Below are positions 31,889-33,604 of a DNA stretch of 33,604 nucleotides, one piece after another (the first letter of the stretch is position 1; each line of letters opens with the position of its first letter). Both the position numbers and the translations under genes were made by a program. The notes below the pieces were generated by a model. It saw nothing but the letters and a program-made list of their open reading frames with translations, was not told the DNA's origin and did no database searches. Source of the stretch: Sphingomonadaceae bacterium (lineage in GTDB: Bacteria > Pseudomonadota > Alphaproteobacteria > Sphingomonadales > Sphingomonadaceae); the NCBI GenBank assembly GCA_025359425.1, contig JANYGC010000008.1, positions 1-33,604 of the forward strand. Direction: 5' to 3'.

Positions 31889-33604
<1,716 letters not shown>

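Overview
This is a GC-rich, gene-dense chromosomal window from an alphaproteobacterium, most likely a member of the Sphingomonadales (Sphingomonas, Novosphingobium or Erythrobacter type). The evidence is the style of the housekeeping proteins (GyrB, GuaA, NadB, TldD, class Ia NrdAB), many GTG starts, frequent 1 to 4 base gene overlaps, a CYP153-type alkane hydroxylase, a DUF4402 protein, and two palindromic intergenic repeats of a kind common in sphingomonads. No rRNA, tRNA, CRISPR array, transposase or phage gene is visible. Genus-level placement is inference.

Left part, 1-9175. A minus-strand ribonucleotide reductase operon reads nrdA, a 79-residue membrane peptide, a PepSY-type membrane protein, then nrdB, which runs off the left edge. 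A long inverted CGCAAAG repeat lies just before nrdB. A 631-base gap without a credible gene precedes nrdA. Then come a GST-like protein, a GlsB/YeaQ membrane protein, a patch of small accessory genes (periplasmic cupin, SnoaL-like protein, alpha/beta hydrolase, small membrane protein) and a PPK2 polyphosphate kinase.

Centre, 9176-16398. A minus-strand operon is coupled by three successive 4-base GTGA overlaps: ABC ATPase, zinc-ribbon protein, nadB, APC permease. On the plus strand follow a DUF4402 secreted protein, a CHCC zinc-finger protein, tldD and a small secreted protein.

Accessory block, 16400-25900. A CYP153 cytochrome P450 is translationally coupled to a TetR regulator, with a perfect palindrome over the predicted promoter, and is followed by an SDR oxidoreductase. 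Converging on this are an MFS transporter and a serine beta-lactamase-like hydrolase. Then come an asparaginase-domain protein, a VTT-like membrane protein, a second ACS-type MFS transporter, a VapBC-type toxin-antitoxin pair and a VOC protein.

Right part, 25924-33604. guaA, a ceramidase-like CREST membrane hydrolase, an acyl-CoA synthetase, a 27-residue peptide gene with its own terminator, a palindromic repeat, a secreted M20 peptidase, and gyrB running off the right edge.

The most unusual observation is that three neighbouring genes (nadB, tetR, the first MFS gene) each have a second, isolated copy of their last 25-40 coding bases, lying just beyond the next gene downstream. Each pair brackets one gene (APC permease, SDR, beta-lactamase-like hydrolase). 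This looks like the footprint of three separate single-gene acquisitions by recombination at gene tails.
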